From assembly GCA_902782705.1 (NCBI GenBank), contig CACZOL010000101.1, forward strand, positions 1-5,518: a stretch of 5,518 nt of DNA, written 5' to 3'. The notes beneath the pieces are model-generated. The model saw only the letters and a program-made list of their open reading frames with translations. It searched no databases and had not been told where the DNA came from. The DNA comes from an uncultured Selenomonadaceae bacterium. Its GTDB lineage: Bacteria > Bacillota > Negativicutes > Selenomonadales > Selenomonadaceae. The position numbers and the translations under genes were made by a program. Shown piece after piece: positions 5,459 to 5,518 of this stretch (position 1 is its first letter; each line of letters opens with the position of its first letter).

Positions 5459-5518
5459 TGCCGCGTTTTGCACTGGATGAGATTGTACAGGCGACGGGAG
5501 CCGCCGTCACGGGCGGAG
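5458..5518 (+). CDS. murF: UDP-MurNAc-tripeptide:D-Ala-D-Ala ligase MurF, N-terminal fragment
   Basis: Only the first 20 codons are present (MPRFALDEIVQATGAAVTGG), and the gene runs off the right edge. They match the usual MurF opening, a short strand followed by a helix of the F-x-L-x-E-I-x-x-A-T-G-G type within the N-terminal UDP-binding domain. No catalytic motif is visible. MurF attaches D-Ala-D-Ala to the tripeptide made by MurE. The ATG overlaps the murE TGA (TGATG), with GGAGG at 5444-5448 and a 9-nt spacing, so the two are probably co-translated. Position right after murE is the usual arrangement in many dcw clusters and carries much of the weight of this call. Confidence 0.85.
   Translation, partial: MPRFALDEIVQATGAAVTGG

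Noticed and set aside
3905..5473. A 522-codon open frame on the minus strand covering all of murE
   Set aside because: MurE on the plus strand has a complete set of family motifs. The antisense frame is rich in Arg, His and Asp, as expected from the complement of GC-biased codons, and shows no recognisable domain.
1..5518. Search for CRISPR arrays, tRNA or rRNA genes, insertion sequences, attachment sites and novel defence or mobile systems
   Set aside because: No spaced repeat array, tRNA-like cloverleaf, transposase, terminal inverted repeat or unexplained protein was seen. All substantial frames are conserved housekeeping genes.

Overview
The window is a chromosomal piece of the division and cell wall (dcw) cluster from a bacterium of moderately high GC. 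The coding DNA is GC-rich and the spacers are AT-rich. Strong Shine-Dalgarno sequences, the prmA-rsmE pair, the mraZ-rsmH-ftsL order, a MurE with the DNPR motif of meso-diaminopimelate ligases, and murF directly after murE all fit a Firmicutes lineage. My best guess is a diderm Negativicute such as a Selenomonas relative. That placement is inference from gene order and protein style, not from a search.

Layout: on the minus strand, prmA (L11 methyltransferase) and rsmE (16S rRNA m3U1498 methyltransferase, cut off by the left edge) form a two-gene unit with a 4-nt GTGA overlap. They are transcribed away from a 389-bp spacer. On the plus strand the spacer ends in three perfectly phased 10-bp direct repeats of the AAAGTG type, the expected MraZ operator. 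They are followed by mraZ, rsmH and ftsL, tightly packed. A strong intrinsic terminator lies 13 bp after ftsL. A 151-bp spacer with a new AT-rich promoter and a structured leader then precedes murE, which overlaps the start of murF (cut off by the right edge) by one base.

How the genes work together: MraZ likely autoregulates the first unit. RsmH modifies the ribosomal P-site region, and FtsL is a divisome bitopic membrane protein. MurE and MurF add the third residue and the terminal D-Ala-D-Ala to the peptidoglycan stem peptide. PrmA and RsmE are translation-apparatus methyltransferases that happen to be divergent neighbours.

I see no undescribed multi-gene system here. The points worth a second look are regulatory and organisational. 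The transpeptidase gene (ftsI/pbpB/spoVD) usually found between ftsL and murE is absent, and a terminator plus promoter sits in its place. The murE leader carries three copies of a 7-nt arm (AGGAAAC, GTTTCCT, AGGAAAC) that can form mutually exclusive hairpins, one of which masks the murE ribosome binding site. The mraZ operator appears to overlap an extended -10 promoter.
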